64,000 nucleotides of DNA, taken from the NCBI GenBank assembly GCA_050157065.1, contig CP189573.1, one strand, 5' to 3'. This stretch comes from Avipropionibacterium sp050157065 (lineage in GTDB: Bacteria; Actinomycetota; Actinomycetes; Propionibacteriales; Propionibacteriaceae). Below, piece after piece: positions 17,273 through 25,380 of the stretch (positions are counted from its first letter, which is position 1; the number at the start of each line of letters is the position of its first letter). Made by a program: the position numbers and the translations under genes. The notes beneath the pieces were generated by a model. The model was given only the letters and a program-made list of their open reading frames with translations, ran no database searches and was not told where the DNA came from.

Positions 17273-17590
17273 TCAGTCGGTGACGCTCTTGGGGACCTCG
17301 AGGTCGGAGTGCGCGATCTCCTCGATCGACACGTCGCGGAAGGTCAACACCTTCGCGTTCTTGACGAACCGGGCCGGGCGGTACATGTCCCACACCCAGG
17401 CATCGGCCATCGACACCTCGTAGTAGACGTCGCCACCCTCGGTGCGCACCTTGAGGTCGACGGCGTTGCACAGGTAGAAGCGGCGTTCACTCTCCACCGC
17501 GTAGGTGAACAACGCGACGACGTCCTTGTACTCCTTGTACAGCTGGAGTTCGAGTTCGGACTCGTACTGCTCGAGATCATCGGTGCTCAT
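17273..17590 (-). CDS. DUF2469 protein
   Basis: 105 residues matching the short, highly conserved actinobacterial DUF2469 family (DLEQYESELELQLYKEYKDV, then FTYAVESERRFYLCNAVD and YYEVSMADAWVWDMYRPARF). The function is unknown, but the position directly after rnhB is conserved across the phylum. Its start overlaps the rnhB stop by four bases. A 186-bp gap without a recognisable gene separates it from yraN. Confidence 0.93.
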   Translation of the reverse strand: MSTDDLEQYESELELQLYKEYKDVVALFTYAVESERRFYLCNAVDLKVRTEGGDVYYEVSMADAWVWDMYRPARFVKNAKVLTFRDVSIEEIAHSDLEVPKSVTD

Positions 17591-18264
17591 GTCGCCTCAA
17601 CTCTAACCGTTCGCCGCACGTTCTCGAATCGGTGCCGGTGGATCGGGCAGGGCCCCAACGCGTCGAGGCGTTCCTGGTGTTCGGCAGTGCAGTACCCCTT
17701 GTGCACCGCGAAGTCGTAGCCCGGATGCTCCTCCTCGGCCCGGACCATCAGCCGGTCCCGGGTCACCTTCGCCAGGACCGATGCCGCGGCCACGCACGCC
17801 GCGACCCGATCACCCTTCCACACCGCCAGTCCGGGGACGCCGAGGCCGTCGACGCCGAAGCCGTCGGTCAGCACGTACGCCGGGGTCACCTCGAGTCGCA
17901 CCAGGGCCCGACGCAAGGCCGCGACGTTGGCCACGTGCATGCCGAGCCGGTCGCACTCGGCCGGCGACACCACGACCACCGACCAGGCGATCGCCTTGGC
18001 GCGGATCTCGTCGTAGGCCCGGTCCCGCGCGGCCGCGGTCATCAGCTTGGAGTCCTTCAGCCCGCTGATCCGGCGCGACGGTTGGTCCGACAGGATCGCG
18101 GCTCCGGCGACCAGTGGTCCGGCGCACGCCCCGCGGCCCGCCTCGTCGGCGCCGGCGACCGGCGTCAGGCCGGCCCGCGCGAGCGCACGCTCATAGCCGT
18201 ACAGACCGCTGTCACGTCGGACGAGGATGCGGCCTGCGGTGGTCGGGGTTGCTGCTGTTCCCAC
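17587..18264 (-). CDS. rnhB: ribonuclease HII
   Basis: 225 residues from a GTG start. Catalytic acidic residues are visible: Asp40-Glu41 in GADEAGRGACAGP, Asp134 in VLTDGFG, and the Asp in KVTRDRLM. GLKDSKLM and PGYDFAVHKGY complete the type 2 RNase H signature. It removes ribonucleotides embedded in DNA and RNA of RNA-DNA hybrids. It lies 12 bp after a signal peptidase gene on the same strand. Confidence 0.95.
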   Translation of the reverse strand: MGTAATPTTAGRILVRRDSGLYGYERALARAGLTPVAGADEAGRGACAGPLVAGAAILSDQPSRRISGLKDSKLMTAAARDRAYDEIRAKAIAWSVVVVSPAECDRLGMHVANVAALRRALVRLEVTPAYVLTDGFGVDGLGVPGLAVWKGDRVAACVAAASVLAKVTRDRLMVRAEEEHPGYDFAVHKGYCTAEHQERLDALGPCPIHRHRFENVRRTVRVEAT

Positions 18265-18276
18265 GGCACACCGCCC

Positions 18277-19083
18277 TCAGCAGGAGACGCCGGCCGGGTC
18301 GATGGTCGGCTTGGCGGGGGCCGGTCCCTCCGGGGCCGGCACCTGCTCGAAGGTGGCGGGTCTCGACAGCGTCTGGAACCGGCTGAACGGGAAGGTGATC
18401 GCGAACGCGACCCCGACCACGTTCTCGGTCGGCACGAAGGCGTTCTCGCCGCGACTCCCGTCGACCGACACGTCGTTGAGGTGGCACCGGGAGTCGGCAC
18501 TGGAGTTGCGGTGGTCCCCCATCACGAAGATGCGGCCCTCGGGGACCGTGACCCGGAACGCGATCTCGGACGGGGCGACGGTCATGCCGCCCTCGCGGTA
18601 GAGGTAGTCACCCTCCTCGAGCGGATGGCCGTTGACCAGCAGTCGGCCCTCCACGTCGCAGCAGATCACCACGTCACCGGGCATGCCGATGACCCGCTTG
18701 ATCAGGTACTGGTCGGACGAGTTGGGCAGCAGCCCGACGAACTCCAGCCCCCGCTGCAGCGGTGTCCGCTCGACGGGTCCCATCTCGGGCAACCAACCGC
18801 CCGGATCCTCGAAGACGACGACGTCGCCCCGAGCGAACGGGGTGATCTTCTGCACGGCCACCCGGTCGCCGACCTGCAGGGTGTCCTCCATCGATCCGGA
18901 CGGGATCTCGAACATCTGGAAGACGAACGTCCGCAACAGTGTCGACACCACCAGGCCGAGCACCACGACGATGAGCAACTCCTTGACCCAGCCGCCGACC
19001 TTGGCAGCCGCGGTCGGCTGCTCCGGCTCGACCTCCGGACCGGTGCCGTGCGCATCGGAGTCGTCGTCGTTGCCCTTCAGCAC
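18277..19083 (-). CDS. lepB: signal peptidase I, first of two
   Basis: 268 residues from GTG 19083. One transmembrane anchor at about 35-55 (ELLIVVVLGLVVSTLLRTFV) precedes the catalytic Ser64 in EIPSGSM; the general base Lys129 is in YLIKRVIGMPGD, and box E is MGDHRNSSADSR. It removes signal peptides from Sec- and Tat-exported proteins at the outer face of the membrane. The start overlaps the end of the other signal peptidase gene by seven bases; the two are tandem paralogues. Confidence 0.94.
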   Translation of the reverse strand: MLKGNDDDSDAHGTGPEVEPEQPTAAAKVGGWVKELLIVVVLGLVVSTLLRTFVFQMFEIPSGSMEDTLQVGDRVAVQKITPFARGDVVVFEDPGGWLPEMGPVERTPLQRGLEFVGLLPNSSDQYLIKRVIGMPGDVVICCDVEGRLLVNGHPLEEGDYLYREGGMTVAPSEIAFRVTVPEGRIFVMGDHRNSSADSRCHLNDVSVDGSRGENAFVPTENVVGVAFAITFPFSRFQTLSRPATFEQVPAPEGPAPAKPTIDPAGVSC

Positions 19084-20009
19084 TGTGCCTCCGCCCCGGC
19101 CTCGATGACCGCTGTCTCCCGCGCCGGACTCTGCCCCGCAGGCACGTTACGGTACGCCTCCGGTGCTGCCAAACCTCGCCATCTCGCCGGCGGCCAGACC
19201 ACGGCCGCGGCGCGTCCCACGACCTTGTCGGTCGGGATGAACGCATTCTGCCCCGGCAACGGGCCGGGATCGCGGAGGTGGCAGCGGCTGTCGCGGCTGT
19301 TGGGCCGGTTGTCCCCCAGCACGAACACGTGCTCGGCCGGCACCTGCACCCGGAACGGGATCGTCGAGGGTGCCAGCCCGAGGTACGACTCGTCGACCGG
19401 CTGGTCGTTGATCCAGATCCGTCCCTCGTCGTCGCAGCACATCACGGTGTCGCCGGGCATGCCGATCACCCGCTTGATCACGTAGTCGCTGCTCGCGCCA
19501 GGGGCCAGGCCGATGAACGCCAGCGCCCGGGCCACCGGACCGGGGTCCTCGATCTCGCGGCCGAGCCAGCCACCCGGATCGTGGAACACCACGATCTGGC
19601 CACGCTCGATGCCGGACACCTTCTCGACCAGCACCCGGTCACCGACCTGCAACGCCGAGGTCATCGACTCCGACGGAATGTCGAACATCTGGCCGACGAA
19701 GGCGCGCAGCAGGGTGGACACGACCAGTGCCCCGACCACCACCACCGAGATCTCCCGGACGAAGGCGACCACGTGCTGCCCGAAGGTCAGCCGCTCCCGT
19801 TCCCCCGCGACCGTGGTGAGCTCACCGTCGTCGTGATCGTGCGCATGCCCAGAATCGTCGTCGTGCCCAGAATCGTCGTCGCGCCCGGGCTCGTCATCGT
19901 CGTCGAAGAGGTCCTGGAGGCTGTCGGGAAGCTCGTCCGCCTCGGTCAGGGCATGTCGCGGGGCGGGGTCGGGTGAAGCCGGATCCGCAACGTCGCGCGG
20001 CTCGGCCAC
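19077..20009 (-). CDS. lepB: signal peptidase I, second of two, with acidic His/Asp-rich N-terminus
   Basis: 310 residues from a GTG start. A cytosolic N-terminal tail of about 75 residues is unusually rich in Asp, His and Gly (repeated DDDSGHDDDSGH) before the anchor helix (about 84-107). The catalytic Ser115 is in DIPSESM, Lys179 in YVIKRVIGMPGD, and LGDNRPNSRDSR closes the active site. The Gly of the usual SGSM is Glu here. It lies between rplS and the first lepB. Tandem signal peptidases are common in actinobacteria and may divide substrates. Confidence 0.93.
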   Translation of the reverse strand: MAEPRDVADPASPDPAPRHALTEADELPDSLQDLFDDDDEPGRDDDSGHDDDSGHAHDHDDGELTTVAGERERLTFGQHVVAFVREISVVVVGALVVSTLLRAFVGQMFDIPSESMTSALQVGDRVLVEKVSGIERGQIVVFHDPGGWLGREIEDPGPVARALAFIGLAPGASSDYVIKRVIGMPGDTVMCCDDEGRIWINDQPVDESYLGLAPSTIPFRVQVPAEHVFVLGDNRPNSRDSRCHLRDPGPLPGQNAFIPTDKVVGRAAAVVWPPARWRGLAAPEAYRNVPAGQSPARETAVIEAGAEAQC

Positions 20010-20066
20010 GCCCGCCTCCCAGGACTCGAAGTGCGGCCATCGACCCCATGCCGATGGCGGGCGGGA

Positions 20067-20417
20067 TCAGTTCTCCCGCTTCTCCTTGATCTTGGCAGCC
20101 TTGCCACGCAGATCGCGGAGGTAGTACAGCTTGGCGCGCCGCACGTCGCCGCGCCGGTCGACCTCGATCTTCTCCAGGATCGGCGAGTGCACCGGGAAGG
20201 TGCGCTCGACGCCGACACCGAAGCTGACCTTGCGGACGGTGAACGACTCGCGGACCCCGTCGCCACTGCGGCTGATCACGACACCGGCGAAGACCTGCAC
20301 CCGGGAGCGGTTGCCCTCGACGACCTTCACGTGGACCTTGGCGGTGTCCCCGGGACGGAAGTCCGGCACGTCCGATCGCAGGGAGGCCTTGTCGAGCTCG
20401 TTGATGAGGTTGGGCAT
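20067..20417 (-). CDS. rplS: 50S ribosomal protein L19
   Basis: 116 residues from ATG 20417 (MPNLINEL); longer in-frame starts are disfavoured by family length. Characteristic segments are FRPGDTAKVHVKVVEGNRSRVQVFAG, VISRSGDGVRESFTVRKVSFGVGVERTFP, and VRRAKLYYLRDLRGKAAKIKE. L19 sits at the interface of the 30S and 50S subunits. In most actinobacteria trmD lies just upstream; here trmD is about 15 kb away. Confidence 0.97.
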   Translation of the reverse strand: MPNLINELDKASLRSDVPDFRPGDTAKVHVKVVEGNRSRVQVFAGVVISRSGDGVRESFTVRKVSFGVGVERTFPVHSPILEKIEVDRRGDVRRAKLYYLRDLRGKAAKIKEKREN

Positions 20418-20797
20418 GATGGTCGTCCTCGCCGGTGCCACAGGTCACCTGGTGGTGGTCACGAATGATGGTCACCGGCCCGCGAACAGCCCCCCTGTGG
20501 CAGGAGTCGCGTACGTACCGGCAACAGCGACCCATCTTGCCACAACGAGCGCGGCGAGGAGAAATCCGCAGGCAACCCGGCCGACCATCACGTACGCGCT
20601 CCGCACGGACCATCACGTACGCGCTCCGCACGGACCATCACGTACGCGCTCCGCACGGACCATCACGTACGCGCTCCGCACGGACCATCACGTACGCGCT
20701 CCGCACGGACCATCACGTACGCGCTCCGCACAGGCAGACCCCCGTCGCGCCGGCCGGGGTCGCACCGTCCCGGGCAGAGGTCACCCCACCCGAACCC
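20418..20797. other. gene-free interval upstream of rplS
   Basis: The 380 bases between the rplS start and the hypothetical coding tail at 20798 hold the rplS promoter region and the 25-bp array at 20584-20733. No clear -10/-35 pair was identified by eye. Confidence 0.6.
20584..20733 (+). repeat. 25-bp tandem repeat, six copies
   Basis: Six head-to-tail copies of a 25-bp unit beginning ACCATCACGTACGCGCTCCG start at 20584, 20609, 20634, 20659, 20684 and 20709. Five are identical; only the last differs, by one base near its end. Near-identity points to recent expansion. The unit contains the palindrome CGTACG within ACGTACGCG. It runs, stop-free in one frame, up to the coding-like tail that ends at 20983. 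Confidence 0.97.
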
Positions 20798-20983
20798 GTG
20801 CACGCCGGACCGGCGGCCGATCCGTCGGTCGTCCGCTGGACCTGTGGCGAGGCCCTCCTCGTCCACTCCGAGGAGGCGGCCAACAACACCACGGAGTGGA
20901 AGCGCCGGGCGATGTACGGCGGCACGCTCACCTTCCGCAACGACGAACCCCGGATCGCGGCGTTCCTGACGCCTCGACGGTGA
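20798..20983 (+). CDS. hypothetical protein, short, start uncertain
   Basis: The frame ending at 20983 shows strong coding character: nearly every third base from 20800 on is G or C, including WTCGEALLVHSEEAANN and EWKRRAMYGGTLTFRNDEPR. GTG 20798 gives 61 residues, but no clear ribosome site precedes it, and the same frame stays open through the 25-bp array upstream to 20435. It may therefore be the surviving 3' end of a longer gene whose front was lost or overrun by the repeat. The family is not recognised. Confidence 0.45.
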   Translation: MHAGPAADPSVVRWTCGEALLVHSEEAANNTTEWKRRAMYGGTLTFRNDEPRIAAFLTPRR

Positions 20984-21022
20984 ACCGGGCCCACCCGGCC
21001 ATTGCCTCGTGACCCGGGCTGT

Positions 21023-21053
21023 CATAGTGTTCACCTTCCGGCGAAAACTTTTC
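21023..21053 (+). promoter_or_regulatory. putative promoter/operator of the dehydrogenase-kinase cluster
   Basis: A -10-like CATAGT at 21023-21028 (with TTGCCT 15 bases upstream) is followed by the AT-rich palindrome GAAAAcTTTTC at 21043-21053, 19 bases before the first gene. In this GC-rich genome an A/T-run palindrome over the expected transcription start is a plausible operator for the cluster's DeoR-family repressor. Confidence 0.35.
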
Positions 21054-21071
21054 ATCGAAGGGTGACAATCC

Positions 21072-22151
21072 ATGCCGATCCCGGACACCATGCAGGCGGT
21101 CGTGTGCCACGGACCCGAGAACTACGCGCTGACCGAGGTCCCGGTGCCGGTGCCCGGGCCGGGGGAAGCCCTGGTGAAGGTCGATGCCGTCGGCATCTGT
21201 GCCAGCGACCTGAAGTGCTACCACGGTGCCGCCAAGTTCTGGGGGGACGCGAACCGTCCGGCCTGGGCCGAGACCGAGGTCATTCCCGGACACGAGTTCG
21301 TCGGGACGGTCGTGACCTTGGACGAGGAGGCCGCACGGCGCTGGGGCATCGCCGAAGGTGACCGCGTCACCAGCGAGCAGATCGTCCCGTGCTGGGACTG
21401 CCGCTACTGCCTGAGCGGCGACTACCACATGTGTGCACCCCATGTGATGTACGGCTTCAAGCGGGAGACCCCCGGTGCCATGGCCGAGTACATGGTCTAC
21501 AAGCGCAACGCCAAGGTCCACCGGATCTCGGCCGACCTGCCGCCGGCCCATGCGGCCTTCGTGGAGCCGCTGTCGTGTGCGTTGCACGCGGTGGAGCGGG
21601 CGCGGCTGCAGTTCCACGACGTAGTGGTCGTCGCCGGTTGCGGGCCGATCGGGCTGGGCATGATCGCCGGCGCCCGGGCCAAGAACCCGACCACGATCGT
21701 CGCACTCGACATGGCCGACACGAAGCTGGAGCTGGCGAGCCTGGCCGGTGCCGACCTGACGATCAACATCGGCACCACCGACCCGGTGGCGGCCGTCAAG
21801 GACCTCACCGGCGGGTACGGCGCCGACGTGTACCTGGAGGGAACCGGCCACCCGTCGGCCGTCGGTCAGGGCCTCAACCTGCTCCGCAAGCTCGGCCGGT
21901 ACGTGGAGTACAGCGTCTTCGGCAGCGACGTCAGCGTCGACTGGTCGATCATCAGCGACGACAAGGAGCTGGACGTGCTCGGTGCCCACCTCGGCCCGAA
22001 CTGCTGGCCCACCGCGGTCCGGCTACTGGAGTCCGGGGCGCTGCCGATGGACCGGATCGTGACCCATCAACTCCCCCTGGCCGAGTTCCAGCGTGGCCTC
22101 GACCTGGTCGGCAGCGGCACCGAGTCGGTCAAGGTCAGCCTGCTGCCATGA
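21072..22151 (+). CDS. zinc-dependent alcohol/polyol dehydrogenase (tetritol dehydrogenase-like)
   Basis: 359 residues of the medium-chain dehydrogenase family. Catalytic zinc ligands are Cys43 and His74-Glu75 (GICASDLK, PGHEF), the structural zinc cysteines are 107, 110, 113 and 121, and the NAD(P) fold has VVAGCGPIGLG near residue 175. With a DAK-type kinase and RpiB-type isomerase downstream it resembles EltD-like erythritol/L-threitol dehydrogenases of mycobacteria, which make erythrulose. The polyol substrate is inferred from context. The stop overlaps the next gene's start (ATGA). Confidence 0.85.
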   Translation: MPIPDTMQAVVCHGPENYALTEVPVPVPGPGEALVKVDAVGICASDLKCYHGAAKFWGDANRPAWAETEVIPGHEFVGTVVTLDEEAARRWGIAEGDRVTSEQIVPCWDCRYCLSGDYHMCAPHVMYGFKRETPGAMAEYMVYKRNAKVHRISADLPPAHAAFVEPLSCALHAVERARLQFHDVVVVAGCGPIGLGMIAGARAKNPTTIVALDMADTKLELASLAGADLTINIGTTDPVAAVKDLTGGYGADVYLEGTGHPSAVGQGLNLLRKLGRYVEYSVFGSDVSVDWSIISDDKELDVLGAHLGPNCWPTAVRLLESGALPMDRIVTHQLPLAEFQRGLDLVGSGTESVKVSLLP

Positions 22152-22942
22152 CGGCCGCACGGGCGGAGGTGCGCCGCCGCGCGATGGCCGACCACCTGCT
22201 GTCGATCGGTGCGGCCACCACGACCGAGCTGTCCGAGCGGTTCGAGGTGAGTGCGGTGACGATCCACCGCGACCTCGTGGAACTGGAGCGCCGTGGTGTC
22301 GTCCGCCGCTTCCACGGCGGTGTCACCGCACAGCCGTCCAGCACCTTCGAGTCGCTGCTGGACTACCGCCTGAACTCCGAGCTCGAACACAAGCAGGCGA
22401 TCGCGGCCGCCGCGCTGGACCACGTCCACCCCGGGATGTCGGTCCTGCTCGACGACAGCACCACCACCTTGCAGCTGGTGCCCGGACTGGCCAGGCGCAC
22501 TCCGCTCACCGTCGCGACGAACTTCCTGCGTGGCCTGCGCGAGCTCACCACCCTGCAACGCGATCACGACCTGGAGGTGATCGGGATCGGAGGCCGGTAC
22601 GACCCGGGCCACGACTCCTTCGGCGGGCTGCACGCCACGGAACAGGTGCGTGCGATGCGGGTCGATGCCGCCTTCGTCTCCACCGCCGCCGTGTCGGCGA
22701 CCGGGATCTACTACCAGGGTGACGAGATCGCCTCGCTGAAGCGGGCCATGATCGACTCGGCCGCCGCCACGTACCTGCTGGTCGACCACACGAAGCTGCA
22801 CCGTGAGGCGCTGCTCCGGGTCGCCCGGATCACCGAGGTCACCATGGTCATCACCGACTCCGACGCCGATCCGGAGCGCCTCGCACAGTGGCGGCGTGCC
22901 GGCGTGGCTTGCCAGGTCGCCGACGTCCCGACCCCCACCTGA
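22148..22942 (+). CDS. DeoR/GlpR-family transcriptional regulator
   Basis: 264 residues from ATG 22148. The N-terminal winged helix (about 5-60) has the DeoR signature TTTELSERFEVSAVTIHRDL followed by LERRGVVRRFHGG. The C-terminal DeoR sensor domain follows, with DDSTTTLQLVP, a VIGIGGRYDP segment, DAAFVSTAAVS and LVDHTKL. These sensors bind sugar phosphates, fitting a phosphorylated four-carbon intermediate. It is inside the operon it probably represses. Confidence 0.9.
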   Translation: MTAARAEVRRRAMADHLLSIGAATTTELSERFEVSAVTIHRDLVELERRGVVRRFHGGVTAQPSSTFESLLDYRLNSELEHKQAIAAAALDHVHPGMSVLLDDSTTTLQLVPGLARRTPLTVATNFLRGLRELTTLQRDHDLEVIGIGGRYDPGHDSFGGLHATEQVRAMRVDAAFVSTAAVSATGIYYQGDEIASLKRAMIDSAAATYLLVDHTKLHREALLRVARITEVTMVITDSDADPERLAQWRRAGVACQVADVPTPT

Positions 22943-22983
22943 CCCTCCCACCCGACGACTTCCACCCGACGACGAGGACTGCC

Positions 22984-24738
22984 ATGACCCGCATCGCCAA
23001 TGACCCGGCCCGCTTCAGTGAGGACATGATGCGCGGATTCGCGCTGGCCCACCCGCGCCACGTCGTCCGTGTCGAGGGAGCCAGTGGGTTCCGCCGGGCG
23101 GACGGCCCGCTGGAGGGGAAGGTGACCCTGCTGATCGGCGGCGGTTCGGGGCACTACCCCTCGTACAACGGAGTGATCGGTCCGGGGTTCGCCGATGCCG
23201 CCGTGCTGGGTGACGTGTTCACCTCACCCGCCGCCCAGCAGGTCCACCGGATCGCGAAGGCGGCCCACGGCAACGCCGGAGTGGTCCTCGCCTTCGGGAA
23301 CTACGCGGGTGATCGGATGAACTTCGGGGTCGCGGCCGAACGCCTGCGCGCCGAAGGGATCGACACCCGGGTGGTGTGGGTGACCGACGACGTCGCGTCG
23401 GCACCGCCCGACGCCGTGGCGCAACGACGCGGCATCGCCGGCACCTTCACCGTCTACAAGCTCGCCGGCGCGGCAGCCGAACGTGGTGACGACCTGGACG
23501 ACGTCGAACGGATCATGCGGGCGGCCAATGCCGCGACGTACACCTTCGGCGTCGCCTTCGACGGGTGCACCATGCCCGGGGCCCGGGAGCCGCTGTTCAC
23601 CGTGGCCGACGGATCGATGGACCTGGGTCTGGGCATCCACGGCGAGCCCGGGGTACGGACCACCGCGGTGCTGCCGGCCGACCGGCTGGCCGCCACTCTC
23701 GTCGACCGTGTCCTCGCCGAACGTCCCCCGCAGGCCGACGGGAGGGCTGCGGTGGTGCTGAACGGGCTGGGCTCGACCAAGTACGAGGAGCTCTTCGTGC
23801 TCTTCGGCGAGATCGCCCCGCTGCTACATGCTCGCGGGGTCGAGGTGGTGGAGCCGGTCGTCGACGAGGTGGTGACCAGCCTGGACATGGCCGGATGTTC
23901 GCTGTCGGTGACCTGGCTCGACGACGAGTTGGAGTCGCTGTGGACGGCCCCGGCCGACACCCCCGCCTTCCGGCGCGGACCGGTCGTACGCCCGACCGAG
24001 CACCGGACGGTCCGCTCCGACGCCGACCGGGTCGATGCCGACACCGTCGCCGTGGCCGACGCCTCGCCGGAGTCGCGGCGCGGCGGTCACCGCGTGGTGG
24101 CGATGCTGCACACCATGCAGTCGACCATCGAGGACCATGCCGACGAGCTCGGCCGGCTCGACGCGGTGGCCGGGGACGGGGACCACGGCCGCGGGATGAC
24201 CCGCGGGGTCCGCGGTGCCGTGGCCGCTGCCGAAGCGGCGGTCGCCGCCGGCGCCGGTACCGGGTCGGTGCTGCGGTCGGCCGGGTTCGCCTGGGGGGAC
24301 CGGGCCGGTGGCACCAGCGGGATCCTGTGGGGGTTGCTGTTGTCGACCACCGGTGGCCGACTCGGTGACGACCGGGCTCCGGACGCCGTCGGCGTCGCCG
24401 ACGCGATCACGGCCGGGGCTCAGGCCGTCCAGGAGCTCAGCGGGACCTCCCTGGGAGACAAGTCCCTGCTGGACGCCCTGTTCCCCTTCGTCACCACCCT
24501 GCACCGGGAGGTCACCGCTGGGGTCGACCTGGGACCGGCCTGGGCCACGGCCGCCACGGAGTGCACCCGGGCCGCGGCCGCGACGGCGACGTTGACCCCT
24601 CGGGTCGGCCGGGCCCGCCCGCTCGCCGAACGCAGTGTCGGCAGCCCCGACCCCGGCGCCATCTCGCTCGCCCTGCTCGTCACCGCCCTCGCCCCGACCC
24701 TTCACGACACCGTCGCCACCGGACAGGAGAACCGCTGA
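22984..24738 (+). CDS. DAK-family kinase (dihydroxyacetone/erythrulose kinase), DhaK-DhaL fusion
   Basis: 584 residues. The DhaK-like domain (about 1-330) has LLIGGGSGH (52-57) and His219 in GLGIHGEPG, the residue that binds the ketose carbonyl covalently. The DhaL-like ATP domain (about 370-584) has AVAGDGDHGRGM and GGTSGILWG for nucleotide and magnesium binding. ATP-dependent single-chain kinases of this type phosphorylate dihydroxyacetone or, in tetritol pathways, L- or D-erythrulose. Context favours erythrulose. GAGGA precedes ATG 22984; the stop overlaps the isomerase start by one base. Confidence 0.88.
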   Translation: MTRIANDPARFSEDMMRGFALAHPRHVVRVEGASGFRRADGPLEGKVTLLIGGGSGHYPSYNGVIGPGFADAAVLGDVFTSPAAQQVHRIAKAAHGNAGVVLAFGNYAGDRMNFGVAAERLRAEGIDTRVVWVTDDVASAPPDAVAQRRGIAGTFTVYKLAGAAAERGDDLDDVERIMRAANAATYTFGVAFDGCTMPGAREPLFTVADGSMDLGLGIHGEPGVRTTAVLPADRLAATLVDRVLAERPPQADGRAAVVLNGLGSTKYEELFVLFGEIAPLLHARGVEVVEPVVDEVVTSLDMAGCSLSVTWLDDELESLWTAPADTPAFRRGPVVRPTEHRTVRSDADRVDADTVAVADASPESRRGGHRVVAMLHTMQSTIEDHADELGRLDAVAGDGDHGRGMTRGVRGAVAAAEAAVAAGAGTGSVLRSAGFAWGDRAGGTSGILWGLLLSTTGGRLGDDRAPDAVGVADAITAGAQAVQELSGTSLGDKSLLDALFPFVTTLHREVTAGVDLGPAWATAATECTRAAAATATLTPRVGRARPLAERSVGSPDPGAISLALLVTALAPTLHDTVATGQENR

Positions 24739-25280
24739 TGACCACACCGCCCACCGCCCCGGCCACCCCGCACCCCGGCGAGGAGAGCGCCCCCGGACTC
24801 CGCCTGCTGGTCGGCGGGGACGGTGCCGGGATCGAGTACAAGGACGCCATCCTGGCCGACCTGCGGACCGACCCGCGGGTCGCCTCGGTGGTCGACCTCG
24901 GCGCCGATGCCGACGACCCGACCGGCACCAGCTATCCGTCGGTGGCCACCCGGGCCGGCGAGTTGATCATGAAGGGCGATGCCGATCGGGCGATCCTGGT
25001 CTGCGGCACCGGGATCGGGGTCGCCATCTCGGCCAACAAGGTGCCGGGCATCCGTGCCACGGTGGCCCACGACTCGTTCAGCGTCGAGCGGTCGATCCTG
25101 TCGAACGACTGCCAGGTGGTCACCTTCGGCCAGCGGGTGATCGGCCTCCAGCTCGCCCGCCGCCTGGCCCGGGAGTGGCTCGGCTACCGGTTCGACACCA
25201 CCAGCCACTCCGCGGCGAACGTCGCCGAGATCGTCGCGTACGAGGAGCGCACGCCCTCATCGCGACACCGCCCGGGTTGA
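24738..25280 (+). CDS. RpiB/LacAB-type sugar-phosphate isomerase (D-erythrulose-4-P isomerase-like)
   Basis: 180 residues from ATG 24738. The RpiB fold shows GGDGAGIEYKD near residue 27 and the catalytic Cys89 in VCGTGIGVAISANK. The segment LSNDCQVVTFGQRVIG replaces the NDANVLALGARVI-like version of true ribose-5-P isomerases and is typical of the erythrulose-phosphate isomerase branch. It would convert D-erythrulose-4-P to D-erythrose-4-P, feeding the pentose phosphate pathway. No TIM-type erythrulose-phosphate epimerase is in the window. Confidence 0.85.
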   Translation: MTTPPTAPATPHPGEESAPGLRLLVGGDGAGIEYKDAILADLRTDPRVASVVDLGADADDPTGTSYPSVATRAGELIMKGDADRAILVCGTGIGVAISANKVPGIRATVAHDSFSVERSILSNDCQVVTFGQRVIGLQLARRLAREWLGYRFDTTSHSAANVAEIVAYEERTPSSRHRPG

Positions 25281-25380
25281 CCCGGGGACGGGAACGGCCA
25301 CCTTCCATTCGGTCGATCCCCGCGCCGGCCGTTCTGGACCAGCGTGGGGCGGGAACCCGTCACCGCGGAAGGGAGCCCCG

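Noticed and set aside
14376..17423. A 1015-codon open frame opposite dprA, yifB and yraN
   Set aside because: Three well-conserved genes lie on the other strand across its whole length; the frame is open only because of GC skew at third positions.
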